A DNA stretch of 64,000 nt, taken from NCBI RefSeq assembly GCF_001638985.1, contig NW_017265154.1, positions 124,001 to 188,000 of the forward strand. Reading direction: 5' to 3'. Under the pieces are notes generated by a model. The model searched no databases, was not told the origin of the DNA, and saw nothing but the letters and a program-made list of their open reading frames with translations. Shown here piece by piece: positions 24,274-35,576 of the stretch (its first letter is position 1; every line of letters starts with the position of its first letter). The stretch is from Phycomyces blakesleeanus NRRL 1555(-). Lineage: Eukaryota > Mucoromycota > Mucoromycetes > Mucorales > Phycomycetaceae. A program made the position numbers and the translations under genes.

Positions 24274-26502
24274 AAAAAATTACACATGCACAGCAGCAGG
24301 AAGAAATTATTATTCCAAACAGTATACAAAGCTGGCAGAGGTTGGATCTGTTTAGGTCAAATTAAGTGAAGGTGGGGGAAGGGAGGAAGGGGACGTAAAG
24401 AACAAAGAGAAAGCAACAGCAAGAGAAAAATAAAGGGTTTATTTAATAGTGAAAAATTAAATAAAAAATAAATAAATTAGAAATGCTTTTTTTTCTTCAA
24501 TATTTTTGTGGTTGGCGGAACATCAAAAAAAATTATTACAAAAATTAACAAGTGACTGAGAAAGTCGCCTTCCAAGGGCAAAATAACCGCAAAATAGAAT
24601 AGAAATAATATAAATAAAAAAAATTAAAAAGAAAACCATACCAGGCTTTACAACGTCAGTTGAGCCAAGCGCATCTACTATATACACAAGCACATCTGTA
24701 CGCACGCACGCACGCACACACACACACACACACAGGCACCCTTCTCACTACAGCTCATCTTAGCTCAATCAATAAACTCTAACCGGCTGTTCTTTCCCAA
24801 ACGCCACAACAGCAGCGTGCTTTTTATTTGTAATCTATTGGCGTCAGTACACTCACTTTATCACACCCGTTTTTATTAGTATTAATATTAGGCTGTGTAT
24901 ATATCTATTATATATCTTCCTTTAACTCAAAGATCATGTTATCTCCTACTTCATTGAGTTCTTCCAGCAATACTACACGTGTATGCCCTTACCTTGCTCT
25001 TTACGACCCGGATTTAATTTTTTTTGGCTTTCCTACCTTTACTGTTTGCTCTCTATTTATCCAGTCGACTTTATAAATCAAGTTAAGTTACGATTTTATC
25101 TATGTAACCAAACCCCACTTCCATTTTATATTTAAAATCTTTTTATATATATAAAATAATCTGCATGTGTGTATGATGTTTCAAATTCATTGACCTCTTG
25201 TACGCTTTTCTTTTTTTTAAAAAAAAAAAACTTGAAAATAAAATATATATAAAAAAAAAATACTGTATTCATATAGGTCTTTCTGTGCTGCCATCCCAAG
25301 TCTATCTTGTGAGCCGAATGAAAATAAATAAATAAATAAATATAACATACAGGAACACACGTCCACTGATTTCCTTTCAGGATCCGATCAAATTCCTGGA
25401 TAAGGTTTTCTTGTTACACGAAACCTTTTAATTGGAAATAGACGTCCAACTTTATACTGATTTCCTTCGAGACGGAGCTATAATTATTTTTCGGGGATGT
25501 TTTTTTTTAAAAAAAAAAAAAAAAGAAAGAAAGGTTCAAAAATTGAATAAAGAATATACCTTTTTGTTTCAAAAATAATATATACATAATGTACATAGTT
25601 ACTATCATTATTTCTATCCCTATTCTTTACTATTTAGTGTTAATATTACTCTTGTCGTCATATTTTTTCTTAATAGAAATAGCTTGGCAACTAAATCCTA
25701 TAGGTTCCAAGACCAAAGCCAAAGCCAAAACCAAAACCAAAAATAAAAATAAAAATAAAAATAAAAATAAAATGAAGAAAGATGGAGGAAATCGGGTTGT
25801 CTATTACAAATAGTTTTATAAGACAAAAGCCATAGATGGATTGTGTCTTGGGATAAAATCTCCCACCAGTCCAAAAAGAAAGAAAGAAAATTAAGCTACA
25901 TAACATTATAGTAATATTTATAAACAATATACCATTCTATTCTATTGATCCCGAATGTTCCACACTCAAAGTACCCACTCAGTATCAGTATCAATGTACA
26001 TGATCTCCCTCTCTCTTTGGTTTTGATTTTGATTTTGTGACTTTCTTGAGCTTAATCAAACATTTCACCATGGTGATCAATCTGACGGCAAATCACCAAA
26101 GCAATCACCAAGTCTATTCCAATCAATATATATATATATATATATATATATGTTCATCGATAACTTCCATGTGTCAGGTCATATTACACAATAAAGGTTT
26201 CTCTCCTTCTTTTTTGAAATAAAACAAAAAAAAATAAGCATCATCTATTGTATCGAATATACCATGCTCTCTTTCTCTTTTCCTTTTGTCTGTCTAAACG
26301 TGACTATAGAAAAAAGATCAGAATCATAATCATCATAATAAAACAATTACTTCATCGATTGCTATATTTTTTTAAAGAAAGAAATAATAATAATAAACCT
26401 ATGCCTATTAATGATAGATCCAAAATAAGATAAAATAAGATAAAATAAGGTCAAATAAATAAAAGAAGAGCTATTTATGTCCAAAGGTGTATTATGCTAC
26501 AA
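24274..26502. other. Intergenic spacer with poly-T/poly-A palindromes
   Basis: No gene supported. Holds a CA/CG run (24702-24735), T8A12 and T9A16 palindromes (25211-25230, 25500-25524), an AATAAA/AAATA ladder (25735-25770) and a TA run (26127-26151). On the minus strand, about 25290-25470, two similar short stretches both contain AAGGAAATCAGT and lie near splice-like sites; this may be decayed coding DNA but is too weak to call. Confidence 0.4.
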
Positions 26503-27480
26503 ATGGCGTTAGAAATACGACAGGCGACACCGATCCTTTTTACCATCACAAGAAAGAAAAAGAATCAACTAAATCAATCGACTAATCAACCAATCGACCA
26601 ATCGACCAACCCAAACCTCAAAGATACTCGGAAAATCCTTGGGGTGATGTCATAAGATACCACTTACTGACGTCCTTTAGTAATTTCTATCTTTCTCTTT
26701 TTTTTTTCTTTTTCTTATTATTATGCTGTGCACACATATATATATATATATAATACATTGATAGTAGTTATTTGCTCTTAACGCTACTTCTTCTAGATCA
26801 AAGACTACGAGCAAAGAAACCAAAGAAATAGCCAACTATACCTTTTGTATTGCGATTATGCACAGCTCGGTAAAGCACGGCCCTGTCTGGCAAAAAAAAA
26901 CAAAATGAATTGATCTATTCAGCCATACACTACAGATTCTCATGATTCTTTTCATATGAAGGCTAAAATATTCTTCTTATGCGTATATATGTATCTAAAA
27001 ATATCCCAAATATAACCCAGCGACCAATAGAAATTGTCGGGCATTTATAATTTACTATATGAATCTTAAAAATTAGGGAACGTGACCAATATATGTGCCC
27101 ACATATTAAGTAGGAGATTAAAACATTTTTTTTTTTAATAATCTTAAACTTTTATTTATTTATTTATTTATTTATTTATATTTGGTTGCTTGGTTACTTG
27201 GTTGTTTTTATTTTGATGTCTTTATTCATTTAATCATTTTTGTAGCAGCAAACCCAAATGAATGGTTTGACTACGCAAAGAGGGGTAAAAAAAAAAGAAA
27301 AAAAAAGAAAAAAGAAACGTCCAAAAACCTGGAATCAAGATCTTCAATTTAGGGTACAATTGGTATTTTTAATATTTAATTATTCATTTCAACCTACATA
27401 TAACTTAAGGATATTCCAAATGGTGAATAATTTGTTTCTAGAATGAACAAGAGCTTGCAAAGAAGAAGAAGAGTAATTAA
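26503..27480 (+). CDS. Very small six-exon gene, function unknown
   Basis: Exons 26503-26507, 26624-26679, 26804-26869, 27246-27284, 27340-27362 and 27442-27480 join in one frame to a 75-residue protein. It begins MAYSENPWGDVIRYHLLTSF and contains YLLYCDYAQLAANPNEWF and DYAKRDLQFRVQLNEQEL, with a C-terminal lysine run. The composition is that of a compact helical, soluble protein, quite unlike the surrounding AT repeats, which is why I believe it. Donors are GTTAGA, GTAATT, GTAAAG, GTAAAA and GTATTT. Acceptors are AAAG, AAAG, TGTAG, CAAG and TCTAG. Only ATGGC is coding in exon 1, so the start is the weakest part. I do not recognise the family; a small mitochondrial or complex-associated subunit is one possibility. 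Confidence 0.5.
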
Positions 27481-28584
27481 TCATCATACTCCTATTAAGA
27501 GAACACAGGAACGTATATACAACACCAATCATTGTCAAGAACCTATCATTAATGTCCTTATGGTTCATATTATTTATTTATATTCATAATTACTTGCTAC
27601 ACTTTGATAAAAAAAATAGTCAAGGAAAGATATATAAACATACTTGATAAACGTATTATTAGTGGTCACTGCACTCAGGTCAAACCTTGTAAAGTTCTTG
27701 TTGTTTTCAAAATATTGTGTTTTATTTTACTTTATTTCTTCCGAAAATATTCACATTCTCTATTATTGTAATTATAATTATAATAATAATATGCTTTTTT
27801 TTTCTTCTCTTTTTCTTTGGTGGTTATCTATAATTCATCAGGGCGGTGCTATTCCGCTCTCCTGTCTTTAGTTCCCTGATTCTACACACCACTGAGGCAC
27901 AAATGAGATAATTATTATGGTGCTAAACTAGTTTTTCTCTTTCTCTTTCTTTATTTCCTATGTATGTGTGCTACTTGAGATTTGGCCTTAATAATTGTAC
28001 CTAGAAACACGTTGTTCAAAGTAAATAGATTTTATATGGCCTCAAAATACAGACACACTTTTTTTTTTAAAAAAAAAAAGAGAAAGATAGTTGTGTGCCT
28101 TGTAAAAGGTTGCACTGAAATTTGATTAGATACCGCACACAATAACTCAAGCTATACAGAATTTCTGGGATTAACCTATGTACCATTTGCAAAGAATGTG
28201 AAATATAAGGCAAAGATATACTTACAAATGTGTTACAAAACCCTCGACAGAACTTCAGGTTTGGGTGTGTTACACTTGAGCCCTCTTCTTCTCGGAGTAC
28301 AAACCAGCTCTAATGATTCTCCCTAACTTGGATGTTTTGGCTGAGCTTTCCCTAAGCAAAACTTTCTACCCTCTTTATTTTACTTTTATTTTTATGTATG
28401 CAAAAGAATAAAAAACAAAAATAATAGTCATAAAATTAATAACAAACATAGGCATTCTTTATATTAAAAAAAAAAAGGTCTGATTTTAATGACTTGACTA
28501 GATTAGAAAACAATTTTATTTTATTTTCTCTTTTAATCAAAAAGGTAAACCAAGAAAAATGCAAGGAAAAAGACAAGGAGAATA
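27481..28584. other. Intergenic spacer, one possible minus-strand exon
   Basis: Mostly AT-rich. Includes a T10A11 palindrome at 28059-28079. On the minus strand about 28325-28228, an open stretch preceded by ATTAG and followed by GTAAGT encodes a Cys-containing peptide (LKFCRGFCNTF) and could be an exon, or part of an LTR-like sequence. The plus strand is also open there for about 65 codons. I cannot decide, so no gene is called. Confidence 0.35.
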
Positions 28585-28973
28585 TCATTCTCTATCAGTG
28601 ACTTTTTTTTTTCTTTTTTTCTTTTTTGGCTTGGTTTGTTCAAGAGTGATACTGGTTACCTCGTTAACCCCCCGATGAAGCAAAATAGCATCGTGCCATT
28701 TTTGAAGTGCAAAGCATGCTACACAATTTCTAAAAAGTAATGTAGCATATAGTCAGAATATCTTTCTCTCTCTCTCTCTCTCTCTCCACCCTCTGATAAA
28801 CTTATATGAATGATGATATATAGCAGCTTTAATTTCTTTTAGGAATTGCTATGTGCACTCTCTTTAGAGTGGGGTTTAAACTTTCTTTTGGAGACACGTT
28901 TCTTCTTTAATAAAACTTGAGCTTACTTTTGAATATGAATGGCAAGTTTAATAATTCCGTTCTTAGCTGACAT
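28585..28973 (-). CDS. Candidate small basic protein, two exons
   Basis: Exons 28973-28927 and 28729-28585, joined GTAAGC...TTTTTAG, give a 63-residue protein starting MSAKNGI and containing NCVACFALQKWHDAILLHRG, then a lysine/arginine-rich tail (KPKKKKRKKKVTDRE). The frame runs cleanly through both exons and the CxxC-containing helix-like segment is not what the AT-rich surroundings produce. I recognise no family. The basic tail suggests nucleic-acid or nucleolar localisation, an inference only. The poly-A tract in exon 2 makes the exact C-terminus sensitive to sequencing length errors. Confidence 0.4.
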
Positions 28974-31664
28974 CTCAAGTATATACATAATATACAATAT
29001 ATAAATAAATAAATATATGAAGAGAGAGAGATAAAGGGCGGTGAATCGATAGTAGAAAGGCCAAGATTATTATTTTGTAATATAAATAATAATAGGGCTG
29101 ACACAAAACAACAGAATGAGTTGTTGAAAGTAGTGGAGTGTTTGATTGTAATTTATGTATTTTACTATAAAATAAAATTATCTTCAAGGAGCCCAACACA
29201 ATGGTGGCAAGGAAAGGAGAGGAAAGGAAAGGAGTTCAATTTTCTCAACGAGTATAATTGGGAACTTGCCCAAAATAATTACAACGATTCAGCAAGCGGA
29301 TTTCAAAAATAAAAGTATACATCTAGAACCACAAGCCTTTAGTTATTTTTTTTTACGAATAGTCATTAATTATGAAGCACACCCCATGCCAGAATCATTG
29401 TCACTAGATATATATTATCAGACTTTTACATTCATTTTGTAGATATATATAATATAATAAAGACCTAACTAAAGTAATTATGTTTGGACTAACTTATTGA
29501 GCAATTGGCCAGATCACATGTATCAATACTCGTCAATGAAGCATACTTTCCAGACAATATATGGCACATATAACACACACACACACCGACAAACAATGAC
29601 GATTCGTTCATTTCAGTACCAACAAGCTCTTCTTTATGTTTTGTTTCGAACAAGACAGCTTAAAGGCTTTATTTCCATTTATATCATTAAAGGATGATGT
29701 AGAGTTCTGTAGAGATAATAACAGTGATTTTCTTTAGAAACACAAGAGTAGGCCATACCTTATATTTAGGAAGAGTTTCTGGGTGGCTCAGAACAAAATT
29801 TTTAAGCCAAAATAATAATAGGAATTGTGTTGTTTGGAGGTCCATGGTGAACAAGCTATAAAGCTCTGTACGATTGATTCCAAGAAACAATATTCCATTC
29901 TAGTGTTAAATTTATGTCTTGTCCCTCCAGGTCCTTTGTAAGCTGTCTAGACACACATATATATACACTAATCTAGTAGCACAACACCATTACACACCCT
30001 TCAAGATCTAACCTTTCTTTTTATTATAAAAGAAGAAGAAGAAGAAGAAGCATATTTACATGACAGCAGCAAATGGTGGGTGGGTGGGTTTGCTTATTGT
30101 TGTTTTTTTTTGGTGTAATACAATTAATCTACTTATCGTTTCTGGATATATAGCCAAACATATTTATGGTTTGTGCAGAAATACAGGTAGAAAGAGAACA
30201 AATTATAGTATATAAAATATAAGTATAAATTCTATAATCAAAGGTCTCTTGCTTCACACCAGGATGAGCTCTATAGTCCATTTTGAGTATCTCGTTGCCA
30301 ACAAATTTTGGCATATGTATATACGCATATGACGGTTATACCTTTTTCGCTTTTCTTTTTCTTTTCTGTTTTTTTTTTGCTACAAGATCATCGAGTCTAA
30401 ATTTATGTTAACAATGAAGCCACTAGATTAGTGTGACTACAACCAGTTTATACAATATTCATAAAGCTTTCTTACATACAGCGGTGTAGTTTCAGGCTAC
30501 CATTTGAAGAAAATATACATGAGACATACTACGTATCTATATTTAATTAAGTAAATGACTGTTTATTAAAGCCTTTTGGATTAGGTTGATTGAGTCAATT
30601 TTTGGGAATATGATGATAATAATAATAATAAAAAAAAAAGGGATAGGATGAAAACAGTTTAGATTTATGGTAATTTCTGGCTTAGATTCTATTGAATACT
30701 TGGATACTTGAATACTTGAATGTCAATGTAATCTTTAAAGCATCTCCCGAGAATCTAATCTCGATTGTTATTATTGATACTAAATGTGGTGTACGGATCT
30801 CCATAAAAAACAGGTTCTCCCGGTTCTATGAATAGTAACAAGTAATAATAATAATAATAATAAAAAACTGGCTGGCTGGCTGGAAACATTTGTGTATGGA
30901 AAGATAGTATGATTGCTATTCATATCAATAAAAGTATTAGTAGCAAAAAAAAACAGTAAATATACAAGCAGCTCTCTATTGTTATTCTTTATTTTTTTAT
31001 TTGAAAAAAAATCCTTTGTCCTATTTGATCTTCCTGAAAACTCAAGTATCACAACACATTGACGTAACTCGAACAAAAGCTATGAAAGGCAATCAAGTCT
31101 GTAAATAATATATAATCCGACTTGTGAACCATAGGGCAATTTTACTTTATTTTGTTCATCGTTGATCCTTTCTTTCTTCTTCTTTTTTTCTTTTACTACA
31201 CTGCTTTTGCTTCAAATTTAGACAGAAAGAATAAATAGATAAATGAGACGAGTGTAGACAGGTGTCCGAGAAAAAGAAAGAAATAAAGTAGAGCACAATG
31301 AAATCGACTGTACGCTTTGATGTGCAAAGTCCATACCCATGTATTGCCTACAGGCTATCTTGTCAAGAAACATTAAAGACATCCCTAAATAATCTATTCT
31401 CCTCTGCTCCATCTGATATAATCCGTAATTTTTTTCCTTGGCTTGTATTCGATATATTACCAAATTTAAAAAGTCTTAATCTATTATGACAGCAAAGCCA
31501 ACCCTCTGAAGTACATAAAATCCTACTACAGACTGTCAATAGTGTGCAAAGTGTTTCAATAAAAAAAATCAACTGTTTTCAATCACTAACGGGCATTATA
31601 CCACCTTATATGCTAATCGATACGCATACTCTAAATGCTCTGATCTTAAATGCTTCCGTTGTTA
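28974..31664. other. Gene-poor spacer left of the transposon cluster
   Basis: AT-rich with short open frames only. The minus frames at 30129-30314 (start MPKFVGNEILKMDYRAHPG) and 29687-29890 have non-repeat composition and may be eroded exons. 31218-31570 is open on both strands for 60-80 codons. None has a recognisable domain or a convincing set of splice sites. Simple repeats include GAA (30035-30050), TAA (30615-30630) and GGCT (30873-30882). Confidence 0.35.
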
Positions 31665-32231
31665 GCACTTCACAAATCTGAAAAGCAAAAAGTTGGGACA
31701 AAATCTCCTATTTTAGCTGGGACACGTTTGTCCCATCTATACTGCTTTTTGGTTTTTCGGTTTTTGAGATTATTTTTTTTAAAAAAAAAAAACAATGACA
31801 ACCGCCCTGAAGTGCAAGCATGTGGCTTTTTATGGTAGGGTTCCCAAACACGTATTTTGCGATGCCAGCCTGTAATTCCTCTTCTCCTAACGTCTCAACG
31901 TATCGGAATTAATTTCCCATCAAAGAGATTGCCGTTTTGCCACCAAATACCGTCTTTGTATATCATTCTTCTAAATCCCAAGTTATTTGCTCCTATCTGC
32001 GGACTCATCGCCTTGGATTTAATATCCAAAAAGATTCTCTCATACCACCTCTTTATGCAAGTATCTAATAGCCTACCGGGGATTTTTTTGTTAAAATCTC
32101 AAAAACCGAAAAACCAAAAAAAAAAAAAAAAAAAAAAAAAAAAACGAAAAGCACTATACATGGAACAAACGTATCCCAGCTAAAATAGGACATTCTGTCC
32201 CAACTTTTTGCTTTTCAGATTTGTGAAGTGA
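31665..32231. mobile_element. Inverted-repeat DNA element flanked by TA (mariner-like MITE)
   Basis: A 567-bp unit with long terminal inverted repeats. The left end from CACTTCACAAATCTG runs about 75 bases before it diverges and then resumes (GGTTTTTCGG...GAGAT). The right end, read on the minus strand, matches with scattered mismatches. TA dinucleotides flank both ends (31663-31664, 32232-32233), as after insertion by Tc1/mariner-type transposases. A T8A12 palindrome and a long A run lie just inside the repeats. The core (about 31800-32090) encodes no transposase that I can see, so it is non-autonomous. Transcribed whole, it would fold into a long hairpin. Confidence 0.8.
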
Positions 32232-32689
32232 TAAAGTTTATAAGTCTTACTGAATTCTGTTTAAGAATTAGAATTATACTATGAAAAAGTAATGGTGATT
32301 CCTGTGATGATTTTGGGAAATTTCTATTGTATCTTTCAAGATCATCACTCTCTTTTCATAGTGTCACATATTCTATCAATAATTAATCTGAAGAAAGGCT
32401 ATCATTTTCGGTATTAAATAAAACACACATTTCAATAGCTAAAGTAATCATTTCAACTTATCAATACTTCTTAGAGTAGTAAAGCTATCAAACCACATCT
32501 TTTTTTTAAAAAAAAAAACCCCTTTTGGCACTTTTACGGATTACTACTGATTTCATTTTTATTTAACTAAAAACAGTAGAGGTATTATTGGCTATTGAGA
32601 AGATAAATGGTCAAAGTGTATATATTTTCAATACAAATGCTATCCATACAGCTATGATGTGTGGTTGTAGCTCGGATATTACTGTTAGT
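32232..32689. other. Short spacer before the retroelement
   Basis: AT-rich, includes a T8A11 palindrome at 32500-32518. From about 32580 an open stretch (EVLLAIEKINGQSVYIF) leads toward the gag-like sequence and may be part of a 5' fusion or another fragment. No LTR was identified here. Confidence 0.35.
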
Positions 32690-33962
32690 GTCATTCTTGG
32701 TGGTACTTATGGTATGTTACTGGAGTTTGCTTAGGGAAAGACCTGAGCAGAAATAAGAGCAATTGCTATTTTGCTCTTGGTAATTACTTGGTTGCTTCCA
32801 AGGTCGATCCCTCTTCCGATGCTGTCAAATACGCATCCATGATTTCCAAGGAAGCTCAGGAATTTTTTGTGGGAGCTGGACAAGCTTTTAAGGTCATAAA
32901 GAATTTCAATTCTCCCACCGCTGTTCTTGCTGAAAAGATAAGCATGCTTGTACCTAACAATCTTTCCTTTCTGCAATTGAGGTCTGACATTCATCCGATG
33001 AAGGTTATTTGTGACGTGCTTGACTCTGTTTACTATTTCTGTAGGAGTTTACCATGGTCCTTGAGTTGCATTCCCTGTCCTTGGACTCTTGCTGGGGGCG
33101 CCTGCTCCCCACATGCTTGAACAAGGAAGAAAGATCCTGGTTCGAAGACAGACTGAAGGGCAAGGTCTACAGGTTAAAACATACTGAGAGCATCCTGTTA
33201 GACCATTACAACACTCCTTTCCGCAAGTTCCTGAACATCGGTCGTGTCTGGTGCATGAAGCAAGGCAAGGGAGAATCTGCTCGTTCCTTTGGAGCCAAGT
33301 TCCAGAAGTTCCGGCGTCAAGCCTCATTGGACGATGGTGTTCAGTTGGTCCTCTGCTTCTGGTGGAATCTGCGTCCTGAAGTCCGGGAAGCCTGTCTCAT
33401 TCCTTTGTCTGCCAACTATGGCACCAAGATGCCCTCAAAGATTGAGGACATCATCTCGTTGGTGAGTGTGTCAACAAGTGACTCCACTGCTTTGTTACAT
33501 AATCCTGCCAATGGTACTGCCGCGTCCTCCTGGAGTTCGTTTGCTGCTCACAATGGTGCGTCCTCTCTCTCTGCTGGTTCCCACAAGGGAAAGAAAAGGT
33601 CTTTCTCTCGCGAGCGTGGTTCTCAGTCTCCCAAGAAGTCATGGGACTTCAAGAAGGCGATGAAGGATAGCATCTGTTTCTCGTGCAAGGCTCCCTGGGT
33701 TAAGGGACACTCCTGTCCGGAACGGGAGAAGTACTTGACAAAGGTGTCAAGGATGGCAGTCCGCTCCTCTGCTGGTAGACCAGCAAGAGCTTCCACTGTG
33801 GTTGAGGGGAGTCCCTCGTTGTCTTGGTCAGAGTACCAAGACAACACTAGTGCTCTGGCCAAGATGGCATTAGATTGTAAGTACAATCTGAAAGACATGG
33901 TTATTAAAAGAGATTTTAAGAACATGAGCACTAATATTACCTTTTTTTATTCTGCCAAATAA
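32690..33962 (+). pseudogene. Retroelement gag-like pseudogene, copy 1
   Basis: Capsid-like gene of an LTR retroelement, probably Ty3/Gypsy. Best preserved part is 33054-33962 (302 codons), including FEDRLKGK, a central FGAKFQKFRRQASLDDG block and a zinc-knuckle variant CFSCKAPWVKGHSC (C-x2-C-x7-H-x-C), with basic Ser-rich sequence before it. Alignment by eye to copy 2 (from 35577) shows the upstream part (about 32690-33050) in other frames: one base extra near 32735 and one missing near 33040. It therefore cannot be translated as one protein. More GC-rich than its surroundings, as in copy 2. Confidence 0.85.
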
Positions 33963-33981
33963 TTCTATTAGAACCATCTCC

Positions 33982-34983
33982 TTGTTGGACTGTGGGGCCA
34001 CGTTCAGTTCGGTGGACAAGAATTTTTGCTTGAAGAATAGAATAGCCATTAGTTATATCAATCACATTAATAAAGATTTGTTGAGCAAAAACAATGTTCA
34101 TAAGTATTTTATTCGTTTGGCTGATAGCAATACCCAGATTATAAGAATCGGTACTTGTGTGATCAGTGTAACTTGCAATAGTAAGACTATTCAACGCGAG
34201 TTTGAAGTGATGAATTTAACTAATAGTCATGAGTATGATTTCAGTATTGGTACTGATTATATGTCTTCTCTTGGTATTGGTATTTATGGTTTACCTTTAT
34301 CATATGATGATGCTGATTCAAGTGAGGAACGTAGAGAAGCCGATAGACGCTTCAATAATAAGAGTGATCTTCTTGAATCCATTGAGAGAGAAAATGAACA
34401 AAAGGAAAATAATCCGGCTGTAGGTCCCAAACAGTTTGAGGATGCTATGGATTATATTCGTCCGTTCATTAAAGACAATCAAGATATTCCTAAGGGTTCG
34501 TTTTGTACTATACCTGAAAGTGTTGTATGTTTGGACACTCCAGAAAATGCTACGGTGTTCAGAAGCCCTTATCCCATTTCTTACAAGATGCAAGGTGTAG
34601 TGGATGAACAGGTGAAAGAATGGCTGGACAATGGAATACACCTTTGACTGTAGTCAAAAAGACAAACGGTAAAGGTTAAATAACTGGATATCGTGTTTGT
34701 CATGATCCCTGCTTAATGAATCGTCTGTTAAAGTCAATAGATTGCATTCCTCTGCTATTTATTAGTGGATTATTTGAAGTTGAATTCGAAGAAATATCAT
34801 TTCTTTCAGAAAGAAATTTCTTTGCTTGGGTTTCATAGTTCTGCTGAAGGAATTATTGAGGACCGAAGGAAACTTGTTAATGTTCTCGAATTTTCTCAAC
34901 CAAAGATGGATAAAGATATTCAAAGTTATTGTGGGTTAACTATACTATTTTCACTTTTCCCTTTGAATCGTTTACTTTTTTAA
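33982..34983 (+). pseudogene. Retroelement pol pseudogene, copy 1 (protease and broken RT)
   Basis: Begins with a retropepsin-like segment (LLDCGATFSSVD, with DCGA where an active protease has DTGA or DSGA) and continues through FSIGTDYM to the start of reverse transcriptase (FRSPYPISYKMQ, VDEQVKEWLDNGI). After a TGA at 34646 the RT signature continues in another frame (NTPLTVVKKTNGKG). It then jumps, with the catalytic YxDD region missing, to the end of the palm/thumb (LLGFHSSAEGI, 34765-34983). RNase H and integrase are absent. An internally deleted, inactive copy. Confidence 0.85.
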
Positions 34984-35576
34984 TATTGATATTAAAGTAT
35001 ATCAAAATAAATATCCATATTCAAAATAATATATTATCGAATAAAAATAAATAATCAAGTATTTGTATCGTATTTTAAATGCAATGATGACAATAATAGA
35101 TGAAAAGACAAAATAAAGACTATAAAGCATCGATGATCTTATCTATTTGTCCTGTAGATAATATACTGCAAAAGATTATTAACTTAAAATATGAATATAT
35201 TTCTATTGTTATAGCTAAGTGGCTATCATTCTGTCAACAGATAAATATATTACTTATATGTATTTATGATAAAGCGATCAGACCAATAATTATTTACACT
35301 AAGTACTGAGTTAATATTAAGACATTGCTATAAGATTAAATTATAAATATAGCAGTAACAGCTCTTTAATATCTAAATATGGTAAAGAAATAGATCCTTA
35401 AGCTAAGATGTGACTGACATCACAGATCGTATTTTTGTATAAAAAGGAGAAATTTTTATTCTTTAATAAAGGAAAACCTATATACAGTCTCAAAGTATTC
35501 TTATATATGCCCCTACCTCTTTTTTTAATTGATTTTTTAACCTCAAAACTTCACATTTTTTACTTTGAATTCTACG
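34984..35576. other. Junction between retroelement copies, possible LTR remnant
   Basis: Very AT-rich. Near 35430-35460 a TATAAAAAGG is followed by AATAAAGG, the order expected of a promoter and polyadenylation signal in an LTR, just upstream of the gag start of copy 2. The sequence ATATACTGCAAAAGA at 35160 also occurs at 38102, suggesting a shared 3' segment of both copies. LTR ends could not be defined. Confidence 0.4.

Noticed and set aside
26798..26955. Minus-strand two-exon peptide ending GYFFGFFARSL
   Set aside because: Looked attractive at first, but the plus strand of the same place carries an exon of the six-exon gene that continues in frame through four further exons.
29121..29312. 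LTR end and primer-binding site near AACACAATGGTGGC
   Set aside because: No matching second LTR, no target duplication and no polypurine tract could be found.
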